DNA of 64,000 bases from Alviniconcha marisindica (GCA_018857735.1 JABMCL010002130.1:1214501-1278500); one strand, 5' to 3'. Shown: positions 13,291-38,090, numbered from the stretch's first letter. Program-made: numbers and translations. The notes: a model not told the origin generated them from the sequence alone.

Positions 13291-13484
13291 CACCCCTATC
13301 AGCCTGTACAGTGTGTATGTGTATGTGCGTGCGTGCGTGCGTGCGTGTGTGTGTGAAAAAGTGGTGATTTCGTCAAACACGGAAAGAAAAAGAGTAGATA
13401 AGATTATTTCTTTGATTGCAAAACCAAACCAAAAAATGGGTCTCTTTAAATGCAGAATAAGAAGAGCAGGTCGTACGTAGAACA

Positions 13485-13575
13485 TGATCAGAGCTCAGGA
13501 GCTGTGTGAAAGTCGAGGTGGCCGTCCTGGGCTCCCTGTGCCTAGTGGTCCTTATGGTCTGTATGGCCGTAAAGC
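13485..13575 (+). repeat. SINE-A associated fragment
   Basis: Bases such as GAGCTCAGGAGCTGTGTGAA and GGTGGCCGTCCTGGGCTCCC are the reverse complement of 41525-41615, within the second SINE-A copy region. The two loci therefore share an interspersed repeat. Confidence 0.6.
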
Positions 13576-14104
13576 AACATTTGAAGAAACAGAACTTGAG
13601 CCAGTTTAGCCGGGCGGTAAAGCGTTTTGTAGGATGGTAAGTAGGATCTGGGCTGATTCAGTTTCAACTCTCCTGTCTCTTCAAAACTTTTGTTTTATGG
13701 ACAATTGCGACTTTGACTCCCACAATGAATGAAACATTAAAATGGCTCGCATCGCTGCCTATCTTAATGCAGAATCAGGTATTGTCTCCCTCTTCCCCCA
13801 CATCCTGAGATCTCGTTCCCCGCCAGCATCTCTTCCGAAACGAGTCGGCGGCGTTAAAGAAGTTTAACCAAACCAGCTGCACGCAGGAGAAGAAGGCGGG
13901 GAGAAAATAGCCAAGTTTCCTCTCCACCCTCCCCAGCAGAGGGGGAGCAGCGGGTAGTGCCTGTTGCTCCCAACGCAGAATATAAGTAAAAAAACTGAAT
14001 CAACAGTAAGCGTTGTTCGTTGGTTGTCATTAAACTCGTCTGACGGCGAGTTCTCTCCGATGAGCAGCTGGCCGGGCCGGGGTCCCAGGAAAGGGACGTG
14101 GGGA

Positions 14105-14260
14105 GGGAGGCGGAGTACGCCGCACTGTCACTTGGCCACCGAATCACTCGTGCATTAAGACGGGCAGCGAGGAAAGCCGTTTTAACATTACATTAATTGT
14201 GAGGGTCAAAGTCACTAGGCAGTGTCCACAGGCCACCAAGCGGAACGAACCGATCTTCTG
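14105..14260 (-). repeat. Diverged SINE-A copy
   Basis: It shares TGCATTAAGACGGGCAGCG, CATTAATTGTGAGGGTCAAA, CAGTGTCCACAGGCCACCA and CTTCTGCTTACCA in order with the copies at 41.2-42.2 kb, but is more diverged around its B-box region. Outside it, 13576-14100 and 14261-14640 contain nothing that I recognise. Confidence 0.6.
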
Positions 14261-14648
14261 CTTACCATAAGATTAGCTAATAGTCTTGTCGAAGGTAAAA
14301 GGGCGACAGAGAAAAAATAGTTCGTTTTTAAAAATGTTGATGGGTTGCATGAAATTAAATGAGTTTAGCTCATAGGACTGTGAGTGTCTTCGTGCATTAT
14401 AATACTATTTATGGTTGTCAAATTAATGTGATGACATGCACATAGCTGAAAAGTGAATCAGCGAAATCAGTCTCAGTGTGGTTATTTTAATTGCCACCAT
14501 TTTCCAGTGTCACTGTTACAAACTGGGAAAGTTTGGCGTTACTTGTACTTGCGTCACTCTTTCAGGCATCACCCTTTCTGGCTTCACCCTGTCTTACATT
14601 TGCGGTACTAATTTTCGGACTCTTGATTTGTTGCGACCTCAGTCATCG

Positions 14649-14649
<1 letters not shown>

Positions 14650-14682
<33 letters not shown>

Positions 14683-14690
14683 CACAACAC

Positions 14691-14761
<71 letters not shown>
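14650..14761. repeat. (CA)n-(CT)n microsatellite
   Basis: (AC)n at about 14650-14681 leads through AACACAACAC into a (CT)n ending at 14761. Confidence 0.95.
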
Positions 14762-14763
<2 letters not shown>

Positions 14764-14997
14764 GACAAGTTCAAAACAAGAACAAAGACAGGCCGGGTTG
14801 GGATCAGGTTTGTCTTATATTAGTCCTTCACTCAGGAACGACTAGCTGCACAGAGCTGTGTGAACGACAAAAATAAGACAGGCGTAGGCCCCTGATAGAA
14901 CCTCTTCCCTGCAACCCTTGAGGAAGGCTGCACGAGGAGAACGTAGCGACTGGTATGTTGTTTGTTTCGATTCCTTACACACAGTGTATCACATTTC

Positions 14998-15003
14998 TTT
15001 ATT
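14998..15003 (-). terminator. Beta-tubulin polyadenylation signal
   Basis: AATAAA on the minus strand lies 219 bp downstream of the beta-tubulin stop codon, giving a 3' UTR of about 240 nt. It is the first canonical hexamer seen after the stop. Cleavage would fall near 14975-14985 (inference). Confidence 0.6.
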
Positions 15004-15221
15004 TAATACTGCTGCGGTGAAAGTCTTACGGTTTTGTTGTTGTCGTTGTTGTTTCCAACCACTGTTTTCCCCCACTGTGTTATTTTTATACGTAACCAAA
15101 TGTTCAAAGTTCTTTGATGGTCAAGAACAGTTTGCATCAGCCCACATATTTCCTGAGAGATGAGGCTCTACCAGGGATGTTTGTTTGGCATCTTGGGCTC
15201 AGTTTCCGACGGGGGGAGTGC

Positions 15222-28008
<12,787 letters not shown>

Positions 28009-28107
28009 GGTTGTGTGTGGAGGGGCTGCTACCGCAAACGGGTACAAAAATAATAATGAGGTCTGGTTAGAGAGTGGTCGTTAAGGCCTCTCCACCCTTT
28101 ACACCGG

Positions 28108-28115
28108 TTTATATA
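28108..28115 (-). promoter_or_regulatory. Beta-tubulin TATA box
   Basis: TATATAAA on the minus strand lies 100 bp upstream of the ATG. Transcription would start near 28080, giving a 5' UTR of about 70 nt with no intron (inference). Confidence 0.7.
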
Positions 28116-28186
28116 CGCGTGGAGCCGGCAAAGGCAGTCGGGAAGGTGCGCTAAGTCGTCTCCAAAACAACAGCCGCCCAAACGGA

Positions 28187-28207
28187 GGGGCGGAACTGAT
28201 CACGTCA
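28187..28207 (-). promoter_or_regulatory. GC box and CRE-like site upstream of the TATA box
   Basis: GGGGCGG (plus strand, 28187-28193) and TGACGTGA (minus strand, 28200-28207) lie 70-100 bp upstream of the TATA box. They resemble SP/KLF and CREB-family sites; function is inferred from position only. Confidence 0.35.
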
Positions 28208-28291
28208 TAGGTTTGAGCGGTTTAGCGGCGTTAGGCTGATCCCAGAGCTTGAGACCCGGGGCTGGGCCCTAGCGAAGCAACGGGCGGAATA

Positions 28292-28385
28292 AACGCTGCA
28301 TGGTTAATCAGCGCTCGTGGCCCAACGCTGCATGGCTAATCAGCCCTCGTGGCCCAACGCTGCATGGCTAATCAGCCCTCGTGGT
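28292..28385. repeat. 32-bp tandem repeat, 3 copies
   Basis: AACGCTGCATGGCTAATCAG plus CCCTCGTGGCCC is repeated three times upstream of the tubulin promoter, with single-base differences in the first copy. Confidence 0.9.
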
Positions 28386-28687
28386 GCGGCTTAAACCACG
28401 AGAACTAGAAGTTTGGTTTCACGGACAAAGCCGCTCATTCGCTCATTCTCTAGGAACCAATAATTCAATGCGCAATGAAAATGTGTAAGTTAGTTAATTC
28501 TTGATCAACCGTATAGGGTCATGTCATGTGTGTAAATGTACAATGTGTCCACGTTCTTTGTAACAGAAGCTAAGGCCTCAAAACGAACAGACTTAATTCT
28601 CATCACTCTTGTTGTGGTGTATTTCGGTGTAAATTATTTAGTTCTTGGTTTGTATCGCCCCTTCACCTGAATATAGAGAGAGAGTAT

Positions 28688-28724
<37 letters not shown>

Positions 28725-29413
28725 CAAGGTTGCCTCACTCGTGACCTTGGAGTTGGCCTTTTTGAGGAGGACAATGAAAGAATGAAAAAAGCAACTGTAG
28801 TGAAAGGTCCGGCCTAAGGGGATTGGGGGGGGGGGGGGGGGGGGGGGTAATGCTATCATATCTGGCACCCCCACTTTCTGCGTACTTGGCTTGGCACGAG
28901 TTGCAGTCATTAATATCGGTGGTTGAGTTTGCTCGCCAACCATGCAGTGTGACGTCACGACGACATTCGACAGGCCACAGGGCGCTGACGAATGGCCGGT
29001 AAAAAAATTTCAGGAGCTACACAAACACTGCACATATTATAGTGTGCTTACTCGCGTGCGGTGTATTCTTAGGACGTATTCCACAGAACTGGCACCAGAG
29101 AATATATTGCCGCCGATCGTCAGACAAAAGCAATTCGGGAAAAGCACTAAAGTCGAGGGTTTCACATGTTGTCAACACATATTGCCTCCTTCCATTCAAG
29201 TGACCCCCTTAAACTAGCACGTGCAGCATTGGGTCTCTGTGGCAGTGCATTGATGGCAGTCCCCCTGACAAAAGGCATGCACACAAGTTGATTAACGTTG
29301 GCAGCGAAAAGAGCAATATTATTATAATAATGAAAATGACGATGATAACAGTGGTGTTACTACTTCAACTATTACTAATACATCTAGCTTTGTGTATGGG
29401 TGTGCGTGCGTGC

Positions 29414-29444
<31 letters not shown>

Positions 29445-29453
29445 TGTGCGTGC

Positions 29454-29521
<68 letters not shown>

Positions 29522-29960
29522 TTTTTCTTCTTCTTCTTCTTCTTCTTCTTCTTCTTCTTTTTAAAATCCAAGTTGAATTAAGCGTGTGACATGACAGCGC
29601 ACTAGTGTAAAGGAGACCGGCACCATTGTGAGTGAAAGTATGTATATATTTCTTACTATTTACTTGTTTTTATTGTTTGTCAAAGGCAGACAATATTAAA
29701 ATACTGTTATGTTGTATAATAATAACATCATCATCATCATCTGATTTCGGGGCTGAGCTCTAAGCGATGTAAAATAAGAAGAGAGAGATACAGAGACAGA
29801 GAGAGGAAGAGAGACAGAAACATATAGAGATAGGAAGAGAGACACAGAGACGGACATACAGACAGACAGACAGGCAGGCAGAGGAAGGGGTCTGTTTGTG
29901 TACGGTATGCTTTAGTGTGTCTAGGAGGGGGCTGGTAAGGACCGGGTGTCTTCCTGTGTG
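28386..29960. other. Intergenic region with microsatellites
   Basis: (GA)n near 28690-28721, poly-G at 28825-28847, (GT)n at 29396-29520, (CTT)n at 29521-29560, and GA/CAGA at 29780-29880. A 91-codon frame at 28942-29217 has ordinary composition but no recognised domain and was not accepted as a gene. Confidence 0.7.
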
Positions 29961-30039
29961 CGTGCTGCAAGGATGTGTCAGTTAAAAATAGTACAGTAGC
30001 TGTCCACTTGTCAAGTCCAGTGGTCAACATACCATCCTT

Positions 30040-30206
30040 CCCAACAAAGTCCAGTGGTCAGTGCTCTTTCTCTTACCAGCTTCCAGCATCTGGAACCAAC
30101 TCCCTGTTTCTGTCCGTCATGCTACCTGTCAGTTCTTTTAAATCTCCCTTGAAAACGTTCTCTTCTGAAAAACCTTTTCTTCAGTCCCACTGCCCTGATA
30201 TACGAT

Positions 30207-30279
<73 letters not shown>

Positions 30280-30290
30280 CGTGCGTGCGT
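30040..30290 (+). mobile_element. LINE C-terminal remnant followed by (GT)n
   Basis: Bases 30085-30185 read, with a frame change, as WNQLPVSVRHATCQFF and then SFKSPLKTF. This matches the usual C-terminal WNxLP...SFKxxLKTxLF of CR1-like LINEs. A (GT)n follows from 30210. Confidence 0.65.
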
Positions 30291-30297
30291 GAGTTGT

Positions 30298-30756
30298 TGA
30301 TCGCTTTTATATAGCGCTATTCTCCGCTCTCGAGCAGACTCACTGCGCTCGCATGTAATTCTACCTGAGTGACTAGCTTTTTATAGCACGTTTTAAATAT
30401 CCACCGAAGTGGTGTACTTACAGCGCTGGCATGGCTGGTGCCACATACAACTGCTGCCATCTCGGCGCGTTCTATGTACACCATACAACCATGCACCATG
30501 TCACTTCATGCAAAGCCACATACGTAAGGTGTTTAACTGTAACCGGCCACCTGCACTTTTGGTAGAATGACCGGGATCTTTTATGTGCTACTGCGGTAAC
30601 ACGGGGGTGGAACGGATACCGAAATAAGAGTCAGCACAGAAAGTTGACGCTGGCGAAGAAAATTCTCATGATCGAAAGGTCGCTCCTGCAGGGATTCGAA
30701 CCCGCGACCTTTCGATCATGAGTCCGGCGCTCTAACCACTGAGCTATCCCCGCTCC
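30298..30756 (-). repeat. SINE-B, near full length
   Basis: On the minus strand the head reads GGGGATAGCTCAGTGGTTAG, then AGCGCCGGACTCATGATCG and GGTTCGAATCC, i.e. tRNA-like A and B boxes. The body (ACTCTTATTTCGGTATCCGT, TACCAAAAGTGCAGGTGG) ends in GCGCTATATAAAAGCGATCA. A second near-full copy at 57487-57962 shares all these blocks, which defines a tRNA-derived SINE of about 460-475 bp. Confidence 0.85.
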
Positions 30757-31628
30757 CGTTGTCTGAGTGCGTGCGTGTGCGTGCCTGCCTGCCACCCTGC
30801 CCGCACCAGCCTGCCCGCGCGTGCTGTGTGTGTGTGTGTGTGTTGACTCTTGAAAACCTGTACATTTAAAGACTGTGTAAGCGCTTGGGGGCTGTGCGGG
30901 TTAGGCGCTCTAAGTGGCCATCATTATTTATTAGTTGTGCGAGATCGTTGCTCCCAAAGCTGTTTATTCGTCCATTGCTTAGTTATTCAGACCTTTACCC
31001 ATTCCATTCCTGATGTCCGTAATAATGTTCAACGTTCCCACCCCACCCTCCGTGAACACCTGGGCTATTGACACTTTCTTCGTTTCCCGTTTAAAACCTA
31101 GTTGCCGTATTGCACAATAAGCATAGGCTTTAGCCAGTGCATAATTTGGCAGCCCAGTGGTATTCAGTTTTATTTGCGTTTCACGGTTCTGTTCGATCAG
31201 TACCAGAGAACAGATGTCTTGTCGACTAGCCAACGCGTTGAGCTGGCACCCGCAGGCCGTATTGTTGGCTGCATAAAGGTGCTTTGCTTCGGGTCAGAGA
31301 GTTTTAAAAAAAAAAGGTATTTAAAAAAAACTAACTAGCGGAGCGTAAGCTCTGTTTTTCTGCTGTTTGTTTGCCTGTGTTTGTTTGGTACCTCGACGAC
31401 CCACCGGCTGTCCGGACTGCAGCGACACATGTGTGGCAGTAGCCATAGGCCTACTCTCCATTCTTTTTCTTCATTTAAAAAAAGGTCTTTTCACAGAAAT
31501 AATATTAAACTCCATGGTCTTTCGATTATCAATATACAAAATATGGAAATAGACTGCACCATAATAGAACAAATGTTTGCTGAAAGTTCTGTACCACAAT
31601 ATTAATGTATCCATTTTGTGCTTGTGCA
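30757..31628. other. Intergenic, no recognised gene
   Basis: A short GTGC/GTGT stretch lies at 30760-30842. The remainder has ordinary composition with short overlapping frames only; no feature identified. Confidence 0.5.
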
Positions 31629-32245
31629 ATCATAGGGAGAGAGGGGGGGGGGGGGGGGGGGAGAGAGAGAGAGAATTCGAACTCGAAAACATTAATACTC
31701 AAGTATAGTAGTGTCAGGTCCATTTGGACCTGTCTAACAGCCAGTCCTTGCTATACTACAAACACAAATAAGTATGACTACACCACAAACAGATATTATA
31801 AGTACGAATAAGCAATTGATTAATGCAATTTCACAAAGTTCCTACAAATGTGCAGAAACATCGACAATAATTTTCTTTCATGGACATACATGTATACAAC
31901 AATCATATTTGTAGGCAGAAATGTGATTCAAACAAATTCGTCCAAATTGGACGAGAGGTTATTCTCAGACATATGTTTGTGCAGATTACGTTTGAAACAA
32001 GGAAGAGAAACACTGGATTTTATGTTTTGAGGCAGGGAGTTCCAGAGGGACGCTCCAGGGAAGGATATGGTAGTTTTAAACAAGTCAAGTCTTGGCCTTG
32101 GCACGTAGAGGTTATTCCTGGAGTTAGTGTAATGGGACTGGTGACTAATGAGGAGTTGTGCAAGGTAGTTTGGGGAATTATTATTAAGAACCTTATGCAT
32201 AAATGCTCCTTTATATTTTTATTTTTTAAAAATTAAAATGGCTAG
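31629..32245 (-). mobile_element. 5'-truncated LINE copy (C-terminus, 3' UTR and tail)
   Basis: A 90-codon minus frame at 31928-32200 reads SPNYLAQLLISHQSHYTNSR, then RPRLDLFKTTISFPGASLWN. This parallels the C-terminus of the LINE at 8880-12250. Downstream is a 3' UTR with GGTCCAAATGGACCTGAC and a tail GTTTTCGAGTTCGAATTC. The tail is followed by (CT)n and poly-C on that strand. Confidence 0.8.
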
Positions 32246-33160
32246 TGTATGACTCTGACTCTATAAGGCTGTCTTATCTGCATTTTGCATTATGCAGGTC
32301 TGTGATTGTATTTATCACCTTTTACTCTGAGTGTGAGTGTACATGTCTCTTCGTCAGTTCATTTGACAGCATTTTGAAATTGATGTTTATTTTGATCATG
32401 CTGTGATATAATACACTGTGTTGGTGGGGTGCAGTTATTATGGGTTAATTATTCTGTTATTATTTATTTAAATGGCTTTTGTTTTTGGCTGTCTTATTTG
32501 GCATGACACTTGGGTTTGTAACTGATCACTTTTTGAGTGTTTTTATGTAATCAGTAGTGTTAGAAATCCATGTTGTGTTTGTTGTGATAGTGCCATCATG
32601 CCTGGAGAGGGTGGGGTTTGAGGCGAGGGGAGAGGGAGAGACGGGGTTATTTCAGTCTAACACTGTCAGTAGGTTAGGTTCCTGTTCTGCATGATACCCG
32701 TGATTTTAGTTTGCTATCTTTTAATGTGAGGGTTTGCTAGGCTATTTATGTGATAGTACTGGTCTGAACAGAGGTGTTCGTGTGTAGATATTTTATCTGT
32801 TTGGGTTGAATTTGATGAGTTGTACTTTTTTTATTTTGTTGAAAATGCTTGACCTGTGAGTGCATGTGTTGATGCGTGTAACTGGTAGGGTTGACTCTTT
32901 CGGAGTGTGTGTGCCCTGCAGACTCTAAGATAAAGTACTCTGTGTTTTATGTGTACTTATGTTCATGTATTGTACTGTGTATTATTTTACTGGTATCTTT
33001 TATGTAGTCGTAAGGCAATTTTCTATGCTATTCATACACAATAAAGATTCTGTGTTCTGTATTTATTGTAAGTGAGCTGTTGCGGTACGTTTAAAATTCC
33101 AAGTGCACTCATCTTTTGCTCTGTAGATAGGGAAGGATCAGAAAGGATTAATTTGAGAGA
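32246..33160 (+). other. AT-rich stretch ending in an mRNA-like 3' end
   Basis: There is no ORF of note. Near 33040 CAATAAAGATTCTGTGTTCT looks like a polyadenylated 3' end or a LINE 3' tail. It lies between two minus-strand copies of one LINE tail (31672 and 33163) and may be an insertion or another element's 3' UTR. Confidence 0.35.
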
Positions 33161-33162
33161 GC

Positions 33163-33290
33163 TGAGAGAACTCGAAAACTTTAATACTCATTGACAGTAG
33201 CGGTAGGTCCATTTGGACCTATCTAATAGCCAGTCCTTGCTATATTACAAACACAAATAAATAGGACAATACCACAAACAGACAGACAGA
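33163..33290 (-). mobile_element. LINE 3' tail only
   Basis: The segment matches 31675-31790 over CTCGAAAACTTTAATACTCA, GGTCCATTTGGACCTATCTA and CCAGTCCTTGCTATATTACA. It is a severely 5'-truncated copy of the same LINE family. From 33291 to 33875 nothing is recognised. Confidence 0.75.
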
Positions 33291-33875
33291 CAGAGAGAGA
33301 ATCGCAATCCACAGCCTCCCGGCAATAAAGGCACTTGATGTTTCAAGTAATATCTATCTCTGTCTGGCTACGGCTCCGCTTAGAGCAGCGTACGGGTTCC
33401 AGTTTGCAGTTATAGCTATAATCCTTCGGGTTCATGGCTACACAGTCATTTTCACCTACTAGCCGTTTCTCACTCGGTTTCCGGTGCACAACTTCAAGAG
33501 ATCTCCACCTACCAGTGCCATAGCTTAGTCGGTGGAACTAACTCACGACTGTGAGAGCACCAGTTTTTCACTGATCCCACCACGGTTGCCATTGGCTCAA
33601 TGTGGATTTAAAGTCACCAACCGCCGACCGTGTTTTCAGACTAGTCAAACTATGATACATTTTTTATTCCCGATTCCCCGTTCAAAACTGGAATCTTGAC
33701 TAATAATTAACGAAAGTAAACGAAAATGAAAATCAGTGGGTGATTCGCTTCCCGGCACCTTCCTACTTGGAGGCAGGATATGTAAACCAATGCTTGGAGT
33801 TTGTGTAGCCGGGGGGAAGGGGGAGGGGGGGGGTGTGTGCACGGGCCTAATCTTTGCTGGCAGTTCCACAGGCTG

Positions 33876-35348
33876 TACAAGGTTCAAGATTTTCAAGGTT
33901 TTATTGAGCTTTTTGCCCCTGGGGGCTAGAAAGCGAAGTTACATTCGCACACGACATTCCTTATGAAAAAGTATATGAGTTCTACTAATAAATAACTACC
34001 ACACTTTATATATAAGACAAAAATAAATGCTCAAATACAAATCAAAGTTGTGATAAATATGTAAGGCTAAGGCGCAAAAATTAAGTATTTCTTTTTCTTT
34101 TTCCGTTGTGTTTCGCTATTGGCTTAATCAAAATAACTCAAGGATACAACTAATAAATTTGGCACGCTTAACATTCTTAGATTTTGACGTCATATTCACG
34201 AGGCTACAAAATTTGGGCACGTTGGGATGGTGTGTATAATATTTATCTACATACTTAGTGCGGCTTCTCTAGACATTTTCATTGAAACAGTTAAGCAAAT
34301 AGTGAAATTCATCTCCTACCTCGCCACTGTCACAAACAGTACATATTCTTTCATCCCTTGGAATACCTAACGATCGTCTTTGCTGGATTGGCAGTCTGTG
34401 GTTACTAAGTCTAAATTTCAATACTCCTTGTTTTAGGATAGATGGGAGATAGGTTAGATATTCCTCAAAGCAAAATTTCTTTTTAAATAAACGATAATTA
34501 CTACAAACACTATTTTCTGTTACTCTGCTTTGCCATTCTTGTATAAATTGATCCATTAGTCTTTGCTTCACTATACGCTTAAAACTTTCGATGGTATGGA
34601 TTTGGTTAGACCAAATATAAGATAATCCTAAACTAACTAATAACGAATGCACTTTCATAAGCCATGGGAGTTTATAATCGCTTGCATAATACAAATTTGA
34701 ACATAGCTGAAACATTAGGTTAGAAATCTTAGGAGATTCAGAATGAGAGGTATTGCACAAACTATACCAAAATCCTAACAGCCTGCATTTTGCTTCAATT
34801 TCTATCGGATATCTTCCCACTTCCCCAAACACCATACATTTTGGGATTGTAACTTTGACACCTAAGATCAGTTTTAAAAATCGAAGCTGTAGTTTTGAGA
34901 TTATATCCATCTTCTCGCACGCCCATATTTCACAACCATACAAAAGGATTGGGTGTACACATTTTTCAGAAAGTTATAATTATATATCTAGTGGCAAATT
35001 AAGCTGCCGACATTTCCGTAACAATGAAAACATAGCCCTGTTTGCAAGAGAAAACTGTAACTGTTGTGCCTTTTTAAACTTGTTATTATAGTTAAATTTT
35101 GCTCCCAAATATTTATAGTCCCAAGCAACGTCAACAGTTTCCTCATTAAAATTGAATTTCGGCATTTTTCTGGTCTTCCCTCTTGAAAATATCATGACTT
35201 TGGTTTTCCTAACATTAATATCGAGACCCCAGAATTCACAATATATTTTGAGCATATCTAACGCTCTCTGCAAATCTTCAGGACATTCTGCTAGTACAAC
35301 TGTGTCCGAAACCACGTGTTTCGTGTTCACATAATCTCTTTGAAACAA
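33876..35348 (-). mobile_element. Second LINE family, RT C-terminal half, dead
   Basis: Minus-strand frames at 34980-35348 and 34269-34943 are in one frame, separated by two TAA codons. The first part reads SDTVVLAECPEDLQRALDML (the place of YADD, here altered), then LDINVRKTKVMIF, as in the RT palm/thumb of non-LTR elements. The second reads CVHPILLYGCEIWACEK and ends with CTVCDSGEVGDEFHYLLNC, a zinc-knuckle-like motif. The 3' UTR ends CTCAATAAAACCTTG at about 33893. It is 5' truncated before the RT fingers. The protein differs clearly from the CR1-like LINEs elsewhere in the window. Confidence 0.85.
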
Positions 35349-35517
35349 TCCTCTGTCACGATCGAGATTAACATCTGCGGGTTGAAACTAATATGGCGAG
35401 GGATTTGATCCTATTTCTCTCCCTTCGGCCGCTGGCTACGCTTTACGCGCGGTGATTAGGCGGTGGATTAGAGCGGATTAGGGCCACGAGCAGGGCCAGA
35501 GTTTGACGTCGACCTGC

Positions 35518-35642
35518 GCCGTGCCAGATGACACATACTTAGGGTTTTAGTGCCAGATGACACATACTTAGTGTTTCAGTGCCAGATGACACATACTTAG
35601 TGTTTCAGTGCCAGATGACACATACTTAGGGTTTCAGCGCCA
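35518..35642. repeat. 29-bp tandem repeat, 4 copies
   Basis: AGTGCCAGATGACACATACT plus TAGTGTTTC is repeated about four times with G/T differences. Confidence 0.9.
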
Positions 35643-35767
35643 GTGCACTTGATGGCAGTCGGTAAGAACATAGGTGAACAAACAGCTCGTGGACTGGAAT
35701 TTGTCTCTGTGGTTTCTTTGTCTTCTTCTCCGTCTGTCTGTATGGCTGGATGGATGGATAGATGTAC

Positions 35768-35768
<1 letters not shown>

Positions 35769-35829
<61 letters not shown>
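35769..35829. repeat. (CT)n microsatellite
   Basis: A pure CT run abuts the 5' end of the LINE that starts at about 35830. Confidence 0.95.
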
Positions 35830-35831
<2 letters not shown>

Positions 35832-37871
35832 TAGTGGTGTTTATAAAGGTCAAACACAGTGCAGACATTCTCATCCTTGGCGACTTAAATATACACATGC
35901 TAAATCCACAATCATGCTGGGATTCCACTCTTGTTCTCTTTGGACTTGTTCAGCTCATTACTTCATTCATAGAACAACGCCTACCTCATCGTCATAAACA
36001 GATCACATTTATACAAACAACTCGAGTGCCGTCGTTACTTCTGTCTCAGACCAAAACCATATCAACTGCACTAGATATATCAAGCTGCCAAAGCCAGAAC
36101 CCAAATGGCATACACAAATTTCCATTAGATCTTTTAAACACTTTAACCAGTATGCATTCTTTGCTGATCTTCTCTGCACGCCGTTTGACAATGTAAATCA
36201 ACACACGGACCCTAACGAGGCTTTAGCAGTGTGGTACAAGCTGTTTAGGTGTGTAGTCAATAGGCATGCGCCAATCCCTCATAAACGAGTAAAGCACTCC
36301 CAACTGCCACCTTGGAAGAATAAGAATATCATTCAGGCCATGTCCGATCGGGATCGACTAAAGAAGCACAGAATGTTTACGGAATACAAAAGACACGGAA
36401 TGAAGTAAAATATGTTGTCAGAAATGCAAAGAAATTGTATTTCAGCAAACTTGTGGAAAATAAAGTTAGATCATCAGTTTGCTGCGCTTTGAACACTTTC
36501 ACCTGAGGAACCCACTCTAGAAAGAAGGAAATTCCATATCATTTGACTACTTTTGTCCATAGCAGACATTAATTAAATCACAAGACTCACCTGATAACGA
36601 TAAGCTGTATTCCTGCTGAAAACGCCTTGTTGATTTCCGTCAGCAAAAGACAAAGGGAACCTATTCGTCTACGATACCCTTGATAGCTGTCCATGAAATG
36701 AGAAAATATATCTCAGAAACGGACAACAAAACGTCTTCCGGACCGGACAAAATCAGCAGTTAGTTGCTAAAACTAGCTTTGCCATATATTGCAGAGTCAC
36801 TAACCTCTGTTTTTAAAATGTATACATTGAGCACAGTGTCTTCCCCTCAGAATTTCAAAAGGCAAAAGTTGTCCCTCTACCCAAAACTAGAAATCACAAA
36901 ATCTGACTGATTATAGACCAGTCTCACTACTGTCAGTCCTCTCTAAACTTGTGGAAAGACATGTTCATAAACACCTAGTTGCCTATCTGGAGACACGAGA
37001 CCTTTTCCATCCTTTTCAATCGGGCTTCCGCCGTAAACATTCTTGCAATTCTGTACTTGCACGATTGACAGACTCGTGGATTTCAGCTATAAATAGATCA
37101 GACCTGTCCGGAAATGTCTTTTTGGACCTGAAAAAAAGCGTTCGATCTTGTTGATCACAAAAGCTTACTCTCAAAGCTTCCTGTCTATTTAAACAGTTCG
37201 AAAGCTTTGTTTTTTTTTTTCCTTTCTGTTCCTACCTTAAAAATAGAGCACAGCGTGTCTTGATCCGTGGCTTCTACTCTTCTGGGGGAACTGTTAAATA
37301 TGGTGCACCACAAGGGTCAGTGTTGGGACCTGTACTCTTCTGCATATATATTAATGACCTACCTCTACATACACCACCAAACTCTGCAAAATGCCATATG
37401 CTCACGGATGACACAACACTTCATACAAAAGGAAAAAGCGTCCTGCAAATTCAAAAAACAAAAAACACACACAAAAATACAGCTTTGTCTTAACCGTATT
37501 TCAGTGTGGTGCAACGCTAACCACGTGCTCATTAATCGTGTAATAACAAAGTCAATGGTAATTACTACATGACAAAAACAGACTGACTTGTTTGAGTCAC
37601 ATTTTTGCCTAAAATGAGTGCTGTGTGTATGCACGTATATCCATGAACAAAATTTAATTCCGAAGTTTTGAACTGCATATTTGTTTAAAAAAAATTAAAT
37701 CATTAAAAAATCTGTGTAACTGCATTAATCAATTGTTTACTCGTGTTTATAATATTTATTTGTGGTATAGTCGTGCTTATTTGTGATTGTAGCATAGCAA
37801 GGACTGACTGTTAGATAGGTCCAAATGGACCTGACGCTGCTATCTTTGAGTATTAAAGTTTTCGAGTTCGA

Positions 37872-37875
<4 letters not shown>
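35830..37875 (+). mobile_element. Decayed LINE of the same type as 8880-12250
   Basis: Endonuclease part: LILGDLNIHMLNPQSCWDST at about 35870-35930. Linker: RVKHSQLPPWKNKN near 36285. Reverse transcriptase: SGFRRKHSCNSVLARLTDSW, VFLDLKK, YGAPQGSVLGPVLFCIYIND (37290-37365), then MLTDDTTLHTK (37398). It ends with GGTCCAAATGGACCTGACGC and the tail GTATTAAAGTTTTCGAGTTC. Several frameshifts and stops, and loss of the segment between RT and tail, make it non-functional. Confidence 0.9.
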
Positions 37876-37952
<77 letters not shown>

Positions 37953-38090
37953 ACATAAATGATGCCTGTAATTTTATATTTACTCATCAGTAGCATAGCA
38001 AGGACTAGTTGTTAGACACGTTTTTGTACTGAACCTAAACTACAATCCTTGTAAAATAAACTTTTCGGGTTCGAGTTCGAGTTCGAGTTC
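37876..38090 (+). repeat. (CT)n plus another LINE tail
   Basis: (CT)n runs to about 37948. Then GTAGCATAGCAAGGACTAGT and TAAACTTTTCGGGTTCGAGT, with three GAGTTC copies, form a diverged LINE 3' tail at 37985-38090. Confidence 0.75.

Noticed and set aside
28942..29217. 91-codon plus-strand ORF between beta-tubulin and the LINE region
   Set aside because: Ordinary composition but no domain, no splice partners, and a similarly open minus frame over the same bases.
30683..30756. tRNA gene on the minus strand (CAT anticodon-like, good A and B boxes)
   Set aside because: The same head with the same downstream body occurs at 57487, so it is the promoter part of a SINE and not a tRNA gene.
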